Of a DNA stretch of 14,042 bases, positions 1 through 8,142 are shown piece after piece (the stretch's first letter is position 1; every line of letters starts with the position of its first letter). The notes below the pieces were generated by a model. The model ran no database searches. It was not told where the DNA came from and worked only from the letters and a program-made list of their open reading frames with translations. The stretch is from the NCBI GenBank assembly GCA_023393045.1, contig JAEWMV010000249.1, forward strand, positions 1 through 14,042, written 5' to 3'. Origin of the DNA: Bacillota bacterium (GTDB lineage: Bacteria; Bacillota; Clostridia; Christensenellales; CAG-138). The translations under genes were made by a program, and so were the position numbers.

Positions 1-1765
1 GCAGTGAGCCGTAAGCAAAGGACGTGATGCGCTTTCCCGTCGCGGCGGGCATCTTCGTGACCGTCACGGAATAATCCTTGAAATCAACTCCGTTTTGCGC
101 GGTGACCCGGTAGACCACGGGCGTCTGCGCCGAGTGCTCAAAATCCTCGCCGCCTGCGGCTTGAACCGTCGCGTCATAGGAGGTTACGATATCCGCCGCG
201 AGCGAATCCCAGTCCGCCGCGTAGGGAATGACGACGCCGATATCCATCCCGTTCCATGTGACGCTCTCTCCCTCCACGCCCAGCGAGAAGGAGCGCATCT
301 CGCATTGATCGGAATTGCCCTGCGTGATATTGAGCGCATAGCTCTTTTCCCGCACGAAGCCGGAGCCGCCCGAGGATGAGGCCATCGCCGAAAAGTCGTT
401 CACGACCACCAGCGTTTTCACAAGGCTCAGATCGATCGCCCCTTGCGCATCCGGCGTAAGCTCATCCCCCTGCGCGTCGAGGTATTTGAGCCCCGTTCCG
501 GTATAGGAAACCGCAGGCGTCTGCATGAAGGAAACGTCCGTCGCGAGGTGCAGCGAAATGATGTTGCCGTCAAAATCGATATCCGCGCTCCTGCCGCCCG
601 CTTCAAAAGAGGTGATGCCGAAAACCGGCTCGCCGGAGCGCAGCTTCAAAATGTATTGCGTTTGGATTTTGCCGTTTTGATCGGAGTTATAGATGGTATC
701 CGTCGCGGGATCGCGCGCAGTGATTTGCACGAAAACGGAAGACCCCAGCTTCCATGCGCCGGAAGAGCTTATCACGCAACTTCCAAGGGTTTCCCAGACG
801 ACGGAATCCCGTACCTTGTTCATATCCAGGTTTTCCGGCAGGTACAGCGTGAAGGTGTTGCCGCCCTCGTACGCCGCGCGCGAGTTGCCGGCCACAACTT
901 GCGTCAGTTGCGCCGGCTCAATGGAGCGCGCCGCATAGTCGAGGTAATAGGAAAATACGGTGTCGAATATGGCCTCCGCTTGCGCGGGGCTGAAGCAGTT
1001 GCTGCAAACGAGGTTGACCGCCCCTTCCTGCGCCGTCGTGGGGAATGTGGTCAGGGAATATCCGCCGCCGGAGCGGTACTTGTCCGCAAAGTGCAGGAAA
1101 TAGGGCCGCATGCCGTAAAAAAGCGTGATCAAGCTGCGCCGGGCGTCGGGATGCGCGCCGCCTACGACCGCGGGGAAATCGTATTCCTTCAAAAGCCTAT
1201 AGTAGAGGGCGCTGATGTCGGAAACCGCCCGGGCGTATTTTTCACCGGCGGGCAGGTATTGCTCCAACTGCGAATCCGCGTCGAAATCCCTGTTTTGGGG
1301 GATGGCGATAATGAATATCGTGCACTGCCTGCCATCCTTCGATTGTATGGCGAGAGGAACCGGCAGGTAGTAATTCGCTTTTTCCAGATGGTAAACAAAA
1401 TTCTCTTCAATAATGTTGCTTTGGACGGTCAATGTCAGCCCGAACGCGGCGGGGTCGGCGCCGTCCGCGCCGGGTATCTCAATGACCTTGACGATTTGGT
1501 TCTGCGGATACAGCGAGGCGTCGCCATTATAAAATACAAGATCCCCCGCCTCGGGATATTCCGCGGCGGTGACGGAAACATTGGTATACTTTGACGAAGT
1601 ATGCCCGCCGTCGTCCCCCATGCTCGTCGTAGACCCCGGCCAATAGGAGGGCGCCTGCGGTATGTTCTGCGCCGCAAGCGCGGGGGAGGCGGGCAGCAGG
1701 CATACGAGAATGGCCGCGCAAAGGAGCAGGGATAAAAACCTTTTTGTTTTCATTCGCATTTTCAT
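1..1765 (-). CDS. Large exported surface protein with repeated beta-sandwich domains (3' end outside window)
   Basis: The frame is open from an ATG at 1765 to the window edge (588 codons, no stop), so the C-terminus is missing. GAGGT lies five bases before the ATG; two further in-frame ATGs follow within 15 bases. Residues 1-28 form a signal peptide: Lys/Arg-rich start, long Leu/Ala core, and a cleavage site near PALAA. After it comes a globular region of unknown family rich in Tyr and aromatic residues. The last ~190 residues look like tandem extracellular beta-sandwich repeats: a GITSFEAGG segment and, at the edge, a second RITSFAYGS segment, separated by a YRVTAQNG...YSVTVT strand pair. 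Such pairs are typical of DUF5018/cadherin-like surface modules. It is the last visible gene of the B12-controlled operon, 152 bases after the second DUF4430 gene. A surface adhesin or scaffold is inferred; no catalytic motif was seen. Confidence 0.85.
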   Translation of the reverse strand, partial: MKMRMKTKRFLSLLLCAAILVCLLPASPALAAQNIPQAPSYWPGSTTSMGDDGGHTSSKYTNVSVTAAEYPEAGDLVFYNGDASLYPQNQIVKVIEIPGADGADPAAFGLTLTVQSNIIEENFVYHLEKANYYLPVPLAIQSKDGRQCTIFIIAIPQNRDFDADSQLEQYLPAGEKYARAVSDISALYYRLLKEYDFPAVVGGAHPDARRSLITLFYGMRPYFLHFADKYRSGGGYSLTTFPTTAQEGAVNLVCSNCFSPAQAEAIFDTVFSYYLDYAARSIEPAQLTQVVAGNSRAAYEGGNTFTLYLPENLDMNKVRDSVVWETLGSCVISSSGAWKLGSSVFVQITARDPATDTIYNSDQNGKIQTQYILKLRSGEPVFGITSFEAGGRSADIDFDGNIISLHLATDVSFMQTPAVSYTGTGLKYLDAQGDELTPDAQGAIDLSLVKTLVVVNDFSAMASSSGGSGFVREKSYALNITQGNSDQCEMRSFSLGVEGESVTWNGMDIGVVIPYAADWDSLAADIVTSYDATVQAAGGEDFEHSAQTPVVYRVTAQNGVDFKDYSVTVTKMPAATGKRITSFAYGSL

Positions 1766-1815
1766 ATCAACCTCAAAAAATTCCGTTCCGGCATCGCCGC
1801 GCATCTTCCGAAGGA

Positions 1816-1843
1816 GCGCCCGGCCGGCCGATCGGCCGGGCGC
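1816..1843 (-). other. GC-rich intercistronic hairpin
   Basis: A perfect inverted repeat with 10-base arms (GCGCCCGGCC and GGCCGGGCGC) and an 8-base centre lies between the second DUF4430 gene and the large surface protein gene. No U-run follows it directly, so it is not a standard intrinsic terminator. It could slow RNA decay or lower expression of the distal gene. Confidence 0.6.
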
Positions 1844-1881
1844 GGTTGTTCATTTGTTCGGGAACGCCGCGTTTATTCATC

Positions 1882-1903
1882 GTTCATTCCGGGTTCATTC
1901 CGG
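1882..1903. repeat. Tandem 11-bp direct repeat
   Basis: Two exact copies of GTTCATTCCGG sit side by side (1882-1892 and 1893-1903), with a degraded third copy at 1871-1881 (GTTTATTCATC). They lie just downstream of the second DUF4430 stop codon. No function is evident; replication slippage is the simplest origin. Confidence 0.6.
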
Positions 1904-1917
1904 TTTGCTTCCTGCGC

Positions 1918-2781
1918 TCACCACATGGGATAGCCGACGTCGTAGCCAAAATCGCAGGTGTAAATCCACGTTACGACATCCCCGGGCATGAGCTTCCAGC
2001 CCGAGGCGCCGATGTTCGGGAACAGCGTTTCGCTCCCGCGCTGCACCTTATACATCCATCCGCCGCTCGGGTAATCGTACATGGTGGCGGTGCTGTACAT
2101 ATCCAGTGCGCCGATGGAGGAAACGTAGCTTGACGAGCCACCCACCGGCAAGCTGACGGGCGTTGCAAGCAGCATGAGAATATCGTAGGGATTATCCCCC
2201 GCTTCCACCGCCGTGGTCAGCGTCCTGCTTGCGGGTGTGGGCAGGTAACCGTCCGCATTGCTCACGTCGCGTGCAGCGTTTGCGAGCTGCGCCGTCGTTG
2301 CAGGGTCCAGATAGCCGGAGGTGCCGTAAACGGCGTTTGGCGAAAGCTGCGAGAAGGTCCTCGCGTTTTCGTAATTTACCACTACGGTCGCGCTGAACGC
2401 GGAGGGGTAAGCCGAGGCATAATACAGCTTGGAACCTCCCGCAAACACCACCTCGATCTTGGCCGAAGAACCTGAGAAATTTATGCTGCCTTCATAGGGC
2501 GAACTGTAATCCACAGTCGTTCCGTTGATTTTCAACGAGCTGCCCGTAAAATAGATCGTAACGGGCACGCTGCTGAAATTCGTGTCGTCCGGCAGCTGTG
2601 CGTAACTGTAATAGGAGGTGTAGGTGGCATCTTCTTCCGGGTTGTACACGCTGACTGAACCGTTCACGAAGGTCGTGTCGCCGCTGACGATGGTGATGTC
2701 GCCATTTTCCGCCAGCGCCGCGGCATTGAAGCCAAGCACGAGGGCCAGCACCAGGAAAATTGCCAATAGTCTGCGTTTCAT
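1918..2781 (-). CDS. Secreted protein with C-terminal DUF4430 (transcobalamin-like) domain
   Basis: 287 residues; AAAGGAG lies seven bases before the ATG. Residues 1-25 are a classical signal peptide ending in ALA, with no lipobox, so the protein is probably released or held by partners. Two domains are visible. The first (about 30-125) is a beta-rich module that resembles the lipoprotein encoded just upstream, including the pattern LP-D....S-VPV-I-F and a following IN-FSG motif. The second (about 180-287) is a DUF4430 domain, recognised by SGGWMYKV, a Pro-Asn-Gly segment, and PGDVVTWIYTCD near the end. DUF4430 is related to the C-terminal domain of intrinsic factor and transcobalamin, which contacts B12. 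With the riboswitch-controlled ECF genes upstream in the same operon, an extracellular corrinoid-binding role is inferred. It starts 55 bases after the lipoprotein gene. Confidence 0.9.
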   Translation of the reverse strand: MKRRLLAIFLVLALVLGFNAAALAENGDITIVSGDTTFVNGSVSVYNPEEDATYTSYYSYAQLPDDTNFSSVPVTIYFTGSSLKINGTTVDYSSPYEGSINFSGSSAKIEVVFAGGSKLYYASAYPSAFSATVVVNYENARTFSQLSPNAVYGTSGYLDPATTAQLANAARDVSNADGYLPTPASRTLTTAVEAGDNPYDILMLLATPVSLPVGGSSSYVSSIGALDMYSTATMYDYPSGGWMYKVQRGSETLFPNIGASGWKLMPGDVVTWIYTCDFGYDVGYPMW

Positions 2782-2836
2782 GTCGTTTCTCCTTTCATGT
2801 CGCTATGTGTTTTCGCGGCGTTCCGCATGGGCTTCG

Positions 2837-3304
2837 CTATTCGGCAGGCTCGGCCCAAACCGTGTAAATCCGTTGACCGTTGTCATATTCAACCATAATC
2901 TCGTGCTGCGCTCCACCACTGAAATCCAGTTGGAGCATGACGGGCGGCTCAAGCGCGACGGCCTCGCCGTTCAGCAGGAGCCGCGTCCCGTTGAAGCTGA
3001 TGAGCACCGGCAGTGCGGAAAGATCGACATCGCCGGGCAGTATCGCGTGCGCAAAATATTCCTGCACGGTCTCCCCCGATTGCCCGTCATAGACCGCGGC
3101 CACTTCCACCGTAAAGTAATAATCGTAATAGGTCAGATAGATGGCCCCCGGCACCGCCAGCTCCTCGTCGATCTCCACGCGCTCCGGCGTGGGGGAGACT
3201 TCGGGCGGGGGCGTGTCCTGCGTTGCGGCATCCCTGCTTGCGCAGCCCATGAGGGCAAATGCCAGAAGCAGGCACAAAAGGAGCGCAAAACCGTGTTTTT
3301 TCAT
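2837..3304 (-). CDS. Small lipoprotein sharing a domain with the downstream DUF4430 protein
   Basis: 155 residues from the ATG at 3304, which has GAGG six bases upstream and gives a compact lipoprotein signal: MKKHG, a Leu-rich core and lipobox LMGC with the lipidated Cys at 21. An in-frame ATG at 3334 would overlap the permease stop (ATGA) and add ten residues; both starts are possible. A Pro-rich linker (about 30-42) leads to one beta domain (about 50-155) with LPGDVDLSALPVLISFNG and a DFSGG motif. This matches the N-terminal domain of the next protein but lacks its DUF4430 part. The lipid anchor would hold the domain on the outer face of the membrane near the transporters. Function is unknown; a docking or binding partner for the secreted DUF4430 protein is a guess from the shared domain. 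Confidence 0.85.
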   Translation of the reverse strand: MKKHGFALLLCLLLAFALMGCASRDAATQDTPPPEVSPTPERVEIDEELAVPGAIYLTYYDYYFTVEVAAVYDGQSGETVQEYFAHAILPGDVDLSALPVLISFNGTRLLLNGEAVALEPPVMLQLDFSGGAQHEIMVEYDNGQRIYTVWAEPAE

Positions 3305-3330
3305 ACGATACCTCGCTTTATCCATGTTTT

Positions 3331-4620
3331 TCATTCCGCCCGAAGCGCCGCGTTCAGGGATATGCGCATGGCCCTGCGCGCGGGAATAAGCGCCGCAAGC
3401 AGCGCTGCAAGGCCCGCAAAGGCCACGCCCGCCAAGGCGAGCCAGAGCGGAATAACGCTTGCCACACCATCTTCCAGAAACAGTAAAGGCAGCAGCCTTT
3501 GCATCAAAAAGCTCAGGCCGAGGCCCGCAAGGCCGCCCATGATGCCTATCATCGCCGCCTCCGTCAAAAACAGGGCGGAAATATCCCCAAGTTCGGTGCC
3601 GATCACCTTGAGCACGCCCACCTCGCGCGTGCGCTCCGCGATGCTCATCATCATGGTGTTGGCCACGCCTATGCCCGACACCAGCATCGCCACGAGGCCG
3701 ATCGCGCCCAGCATCCCCTGTATGCGACGGGACTGCACGCGCACCGTTTCGAGCATGTCGTTAAGAGAGTAAGCGTTAAGCCCCGCGTCACGGATGAGCC
3801 TGGCGATGCGCTGCACGTCCCCGGCCTCCTTCACTTTGACCCATACGAGCTCGTAGGTCTTTTCATCGTTTTGCCCCGCGCCGCCGCCGTTTGCGGCAAT
3901 AAGCTCCTCAAGGCGGGCGACGTCCATGAACGCCGCGGTTGTGAAGGTGTTGTTGAGCGTGGAGCAGATACCCGTGACCGAAAGCGTGTAGAAGCCGCCC
4001 GAAGGCAGCGCGCGCCCGTCCGCATCCGCTTTCTGTTCGCCCGAAAGGTTCGCGTAATCGAAGGTGAGCTTGATGTTCACGGCGAGCGGGTCCACCAGCG
4101 CGTCCCCGTTTTCATCTACCGCCGCCACCCAGTCCCGCCCGGGGTCGGAGAAGGTCGCCGCCACATCGTTTGTAAAGAGCGCCTCGGGGCGCTGCCGCAG
4201 GCCTATGCCGGGCGCTTCGCCGCGCTCGGGCACGAGGCCGAAGCTTTGCGCCGTCAAAAGGTCTATGCCGTAGAGCCTCACCATGTTCACATAACCGCCC
4301 GCCTTGATATAGGCGGATTTCTGCACCACGGGCGTCACCGCCTCCACGCCCTCGATGTCCTTGAGGGCCGCGACGGCCTTGTCGTTGAGCAGCGCCACGC
4401 GGTCATTGAGCGTAGTGTCCGCCATGGTGACGTCGATCTTCGTCAGGCTCCCCATCGCCTCGATGCTCTCCCGGTAGGACTGCTCATACCCAAGGCCCAC
4501 CGAGACGAGTACGATCACGCACATGACGCCTATGGTCATGGAAAGCGCGGTGAGCGCCGTGCGCGACCTGCGCCGCCACAGGTTGACGGCCCCATAGCGA
4601 AAGAGATCGGAAAATCTCAT
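3331..4620 (-). CDS. MacB/FtsX-type ABC transporter permease
   Basis: 429 residues. The ATG at 4620 overlaps the upstream stop in an ATGA, which fixes the start; the longer in-frame extension to 4704 lies inside the neighbour. Layout is that of the MacB/FtsX family: a cytosolic amphipathic start rich in Arg, TM1 (about 22-44), a large extracellular domain (about 45-298), then three TM helices (about 302-325, 348-376, 390-413). REVGVLKVIG (about 333-342), between TM2 and TM3, is the usual coupling segment that meets the ATPase. The C-terminus PARRAMRISLNAALRAE is also typical. Its ATPase is encoded two genes upstream, with an exported beta-sandwich protein between them. MacB-family pumps pass force to extracytoplasmic partners rather than acting as channels. 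Neither a substrate nor an efflux role can be read here. Confidence 0.93.
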   Translation of the reverse strand: MRFSDLFRYGAVNLWRRRSRTALTALSMTIGVMCVIVLVSVGLGYEQSYRESIEAMGSLTKIDVTMADTTLNDRVALLNDKAVAALKDIEGVEAVTPVVQKSAYIKAGGYVNMVRLYGIDLLTAQSFGLVPERGEAPGIGLRQRPEALFTNDVAATFSDPGRDWVAAVDENGDALVDPLAVNIKLTFDYANLSGEQKADADGRALPSGGFYTLSVTGICSTLNNTFTTAAFMDVARLEELIAANGGGAGQNDEKTYELVWVKVKEAGDVQRIARLIRDAGLNAYSLNDMLETVRVQSRRIQGMLGAIGLVAMLVSGIGVANTMMMSIAERTREVGVLKVIGTELGDISALFLTEAAMIGIMGGLAGLGLSFLMQRLLPLLFLEDGVASVIPLWLALAGVAFAGLAALLAALIPARRAMRISLNAALRAE

Positions 4621-6491
4621 ACCCTGCGCCCTTTTTGGAAAAAGAATACTGCGGCGACGATAGCGGCAAGGCCGCCTAATATAATCAGCGTCAAGGCCCA
4701 CCACGGGAGGGCGTTCGTGCTTTCTCCGGCATCGGGCGCGGGTGTGACGTCGCTTTGTATCGCGGGGATCGCTTCCGCCACGTTCAGGGGAACGATCACC
4801 TCCGCGGTATACCGCTGCCCGTTGGCGTCCTCATAGGAAACGATGAGCTTGCCGTTGAACGCGCCGATTTTGCTGGGGTTCACCTGAATGTCCGCGCCGA
4901 GCGTGCCGCCGGGCAGCAGGTCGCCCCCATAGTAGCTCTGTGCCATGGAAATGCCCTCGAGCGCCACGATCTGCAAGTTGAGCGCTTTCGCGCGGCCCAT
5001 ATTGACGATGTTGAGACCGACGGAGATCGGCGAGCCCTCATTTTGCGCGCCGTAGATTGTGGGGCTGTCCACCACCACGTCCATAGGTTGGCTGACGGGG
5101 ATCATGATGTTCTGCGCCGCCTTGCCGGCGACGCCCTGCTCCGTTTCATAATTGAGCGTAACGCCGATGGCCGTGGGCCCCACCTGCGCGCCCCGCCTTG
5201 CGGTGATGCGAAACTCCAGCTCCGCGGTTTCTCCCGGTGCGATCGCGCTCACATAGGCCGCGTCGCTGCTGCCCTGCGCGAGCATAAGCGAATCGCTGTT
5301 TGCAAGCGAGATGCTCGCGATGTTCTTGAGCGAAGTGTCGGATTTGGCGTTGTTGACGATCGTGAGGCGCAGCACCGCGTTGTCCCCCGCCATGAGGCCG
5401 GAGACCTCCGCGTCGTTTACGAGCAGCCTGTAGCCGCTCACCATCACGGACATGGCCGTTTCAAGCCCTTGCGCCGCGGCCTCGTACCCGTTTGTAATGT
5501 AGATATAGGTCGAGAAGGCGCACTGCGCCGCCGCGCCGTTCTCATAGTAGGTCGCGAGGAATTTGATAGGCTTGTTGCCCGAGGTTGCGTATGCCGAGAC
5601 CCGGAAGGTGTACTCAATGTAGTTGATGGCGCCGGAGCCCCACGCGGGAACGTAGCGCCCGTAATTGATGTTTTCCGCCACGAACGGGAATTCGTCCAGG
5701 GAAGTGGAAATGACGGGCGAAATGGTCACGTCCGTCAGCGCGCCGCCTTTGTTGATGACGGGCACGCGGATCTTGACCGTGTCCTTCGGCTTGGCAATCG
5801 GGGATTCTATGACGCCGCTCTGGTTTGCTGCCGCCACCTGCAGCGGCCCGAAGCTCGTAACTGTGCCGGACGCGCTGCCGTCGCTCATGAGCGTCACGTA
5901 CACGCAGAGGTTGAAGGTGACGTCCTCCTGAATGTTCGTGCCGTTGACGTCGTCATAGCGCCACACGGTGGCGCTCACCTTGAAGTTGACCGGATATACG
6001 CCCTTCACCACGAACTGGCTGATGCGGAAATCGTAATAGATTTCCGCAGTGGAATTGTAGGACATATCGTCGAGGTGCCGCGTATAGCTGGCGTTGATCA
6101 GGTCGAAGGGCCAGTTCTTCACGGAGTTGTCCGTCGGGATGGCGGGTGAAACGGTGATGTTCCTGAGCATATAGCGCTCGCTGGGCAGATACTCGCGGTT
6201 GACCGCCACGGGCAGGATGATCGTCACGACGTCGCCCGGATCGCCCTTGGGGGACTGCGCGCCGACGTCCATCAAAACGAGCGCGTTGGCGTTGCTGGGG
6301 ATGACGACGATGTCCGTATTGGGCGTTTCATCCGCCACGGGATTTGCGCTTTGCGTCGGCGAGGGTGTGGGCGACGGCGTCGGGGTCGCGCCCGGCGCGG
6401 GCGTATCGTCGGCAAAGGCCGGCGCGGCCGCGGTCAGGAGCATCAGCGCGCACACGAACAGCGCGATCGTTCTTTTCGTTTTTTCGTTCAC
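4617..6491 (-). CDS. Exported, membrane-anchored multi-domain beta-sandwich protein (COG1361/NEW3-like)
   Basis: 624 residues from a GTG that overlaps the upstream ATPase stop (GTGA); GGAGG lies ten bases before it. Residues 1-27 are a signal peptide ending in AFA. Residues 28-52 are a Pro/Thr/Ser linker. The body holds several Ig-like or NEW3-like beta domains, seen as repeated PGDVVTIILPV, PKDTVKIRVPVIN and APGETAELEFRI patterns followed by VTISP-type strands. One TM helix (about 596-618) precedes a basic KGRRV tail, so the body faces outward. Proteins of this type (COG1361, S-layer-related) are often encoded with MacB-like ATPase and permease pairs. Here the gene lies exactly between the two, coupled to both by 4-base overlaps. 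It probably acts as the extracellular partner of that ABC module. Which ligand it handles is unknown; corrinoid is suggested only by the operon. Confidence 0.88.
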   Translation of the reverse strand: MNEKTKRTIALFVCALMLLTAAAPAFADDTPAPGATPTPSPTPSPTQSANPVADETPNTDIVVIPSNANALVLMDVGAQSPKGDPGDVVTIILPVAVNREYLPSERYMLRNITVSPAIPTDNSVKNWPFDLINASYTRHLDDMSYNSTAEIYYDFRISQFVVKGVYPVNFKVSATVWRYDDVNGTNIQEDVTFNLCVYVTLMSDGSASGTVTSFGPLQVAAANQSGVIESPIAKPKDTVKIRVPVINKGGALTDVTISPVISTSLDEFPFVAENINYGRYVPAWGSGAINYIEYTFRVSAYATSGNKPIKFLATYYENGAAAQCAFSTYIYITNGYEAAAQGLETAMSVMVSGYRLLVNDAEVSGLMAGDNAVLRLTIVNNAKSDTSLKNIASISLANSDSLMLAQGSSDAAYVSAIAPGETAELEFRITARRGAQVGPTAIGVTLNYETEQGVAGKAAQNIMIPVSQPMDVVVDSPTIYGAQNEGSPISVGLNIVNMGRAKALNLQIVALEGISMAQSYYGGDLLPGGTLGADIQVNPSKIGAFNGKLIVSYEDANGQRYTAEVIVPLNVAEAIPAIQSDVTPAPDAGESTNALPWWALTLIILGGLAAIVAAVFFFQKGRRV

Positions 6492-7195
6492 TTGATTTCA
6501 CCCTCCAGAGTCGTTTTGCATATCTTTCCGTCGCCAAGGCATACGGTCCTATTGGCGTAGCGCTCCATTTCCCGGTTGTGCGTGACGAGCAAAAACGTCG
6601 TTTTCTCCCGGCTGAACAGCTCGCATAAAAGCTCCATCACCCGCTCGCCGGTGGCCGAATCGAGGTTGCCGGTCGGCTCGTCCGCCAGCACGACCGGCGG
6701 CCCGGTGATGATCGCCCGGGCGATTCCCACGCGCTGCTGCTCGCCGCCCGAAAGCTCGCCCGGCCTGTGCGAGAGATGCCCGCTCAGCCCCACTTTCAGG
6801 AGCGCCTCCTCGGCAAGCTCCCGCCTTCGCTTTGGCGGCACGCCCCGCACCGCCAGCGGCAGCGCCACGTTTTCCAGCGTCGTGTACTGCGGCATGAGGT
6901 TATAGGACTGGAAAACAAAGCCGATGTTCTTTCGCCTGAAGCGCACGCGCGCCTTTTCATCCATGCGCTCGACGTGGCCGCCGCATATTTCCACAATTCC
7001 CTCCGTGGGCGTATCAAGGCCTGCAATCAGGCTCAGTAGCGTCGATTTGCCCGAGCCGCTTGGCCCCGTGATGCACACGAATTCGCCGCGCGCCGCGCTC
7101 AAATCCACGCCGTCGAGCGCGCGCACGACGCCGCCGCCCACGCGGTAATGCTTTGTCAGCCCCGCAGCGCGGATGATGTTTTCCGTTTCCATCAT
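6488..7195 (-). CDS. MacB/LolD-type ABC transporter ATP-binding protein
   Basis: 235 residues. All ATPase motifs are intact: Walker A GPSGSGKST (44-52), Q-loop Gln 96 in FVFQSYNLMP, signature LSGGEQQR (148-155), Walker B with VVLADEPTGNLD (168-179) and switch His 206. The YNLMP and ADEPTGNLDS forms mark the MacB/LolD/FtsE branch rather than importer ATPases. ATG at 7195 overlaps the stop of the ECF membrane protein (ATGA); a second ATG follows at 7192. GGGAG lies just upstream. It should energise the permease encoded two genes downstream. A second ABC module of the mechanotransmission type, distinct from the ECF ATPase in the same operon, is the odd feature. Catalytic role is certain; substrate is unknown. 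Confidence 0.95.
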   Translation of the reverse strand: MMETENIIRAAGLTKHYRVGGGVVRALDGVDLSAARGEFVCITGPSGSGKSTLLSLIAGLDTPTEGIVEICGGHVERMDEKARVRFRRKNIGFVFQSYNLMPQYTTLENVALPLAVRGVPPKRRRELAEEALLKVGLSGHLSHRPGELSGGEQQRVGIARAIITGPPVVLADEPTGNLDSATGERVMELLCELFSREKTTFLLVTHNREMERYANRTVCLGDGKICKTTLEGEIK

Positions 7196-8142
7196 GCCGC
7201 TCCCTTCGTTAAAGCGCCTTGCACCCCGTTTGCGCCTTCATCCGGAGGCGGAAGAACCCAGTTGCGTTTTTCTTCAATCAGGCCGAATTTCACCTTAATC
7301 CGGGTGAGCCTGCACGTCCACGGCCCGGCGAGCGCCCAGAGCACCAGGAATGTGCACAGCCCGTGGCTCACGTCGAAAACAACGCTCGACGCATACGCCG
7401 CAAGAACCGTCCGCCATGTGATCGGGTCGACGTAGCCTACGATGAAATAGAGGTTCATCACCCAGCCGTAGGCGATGCCCGACAAAAAGCCGAACAGGCA
7501 CAGCTTCATGGGTGCGTGCTCGGTAACGGAGCGCACGAAGCGCAAAATATCCCCTCCGCTCGTTCCCTCCGGGCAGAGCTTTTGCCAGAAGCGCCCTCTG
7601 AAATGCCGTTTGCTCCCCTTCCCCTCAAATGCGCCGGCCTTATTCATCAGCCCCGAGGCAAAGCCGATCATTCCCCAGCAGAACATCTGCCAGGGTGTCC
7701 ACGGCCCCTGTCCGAAGATGAAGTTGCTCACGAAGCCCGTCAGCGCGCCCGTCATAAAGCCGGCCTCCGGCCCAAAGGCGACGGCGGTTATGATCACGAT
7801 CGCAGACACCGGCTTGAAGTTGGGCAGGGGAATGATTGCGAACACCGCGCGCCCCACGACGCCGAGCGCCGCCATGACCGCCATGGGCAGCATCTCCCGC
7901 GCGCGCGGCTTCCTTTTGTCAAACACCAGGTAAAAAGGCAGCGCGCACGCCGCGAGGAACACGAGCGCGAGGAGGATGTCCGAGTTGAGCACAACATAAT
8001 CCCAAAACGTGCGCTCCCCCACGACGTTCACCGTCGGGCGGTGGCGGTGGAAATAGTTGAAGCCCACAAGCAGCGGCGGAAGAACCAGCGCGATGACGAT
8101 GGCGGTGAGATTGGTCCTCCTGTTCACAAAAAGCTTTTGCAT
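7192..8142 (-). CDS. ECF transporter substrate-binding (S) component, probable corrinoid type
   Basis: 316 residues, very hydrophobic, with roughly seven or eight predicted membrane helices. The segment GQGPWTPWQMFCWG (about 144-157) and the following GFASGLMNKAG are typical of ECF S components found beside EcfT and EcfA. At 316 residues it is longer than most S components (about 180-220); extra length comes from an N-terminal region and from a basic loop (about 172-205). It lies directly after the ECF ATPase, overlapping it by 19 bases, with GAGGAGGT nine bases before the ATG. In an ECF complex this subunit binds the substrate and topples in the membrane to deliver it. B12 or a precursor is inferred from the cobalamin riboswitch at the head of the operon, as in the characterised ECF-CbrT system. 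Cobalt is less likely because no CbiM-type protein is present. Confidence 0.88.
   Translation of the reverse strand: MQKLFVNRRTNLTAIVIALVLPPLLVGFNYFHRHRPTVNVVGERTFWDYVVLNSDILLALVFLAACALPFYLVFDKRKPRAREMLPMAVMAALGVVGRAVFAIIPLPNFKPVSAIVIITAVAFGPEAGFMTGALTGFVSNFIFGQGPWTPWQMFCWGMIGFASGLMNKAGAFEGKGSKRHFRGRFWQKLCPEGTSGGDILRFVRSVTEHAPMKLCLFGFLSGIAYGWVMNLYFIVGYVDPITWRTVLAAYASSVVFDVSHGLCTFLVLWALAGPWTCRLTRIKVKFGLIEEKRNWVLPPPDEGANGVQGALTKGAA

Noticed and set aside
1882..1903. Short tandem repeat as a CRISPR fragment
   Set aside because: The copies abut with no spacers, the unit is only 11 bp, and no cas gene is present.
3331..7195. MacB-like pair as an antibiotic efflux pump
   Set aside because: Family likeness does not identify a drug substrate, the outer-membrane partners of true MacB are absent, and the operon context points to corrinoid handling.
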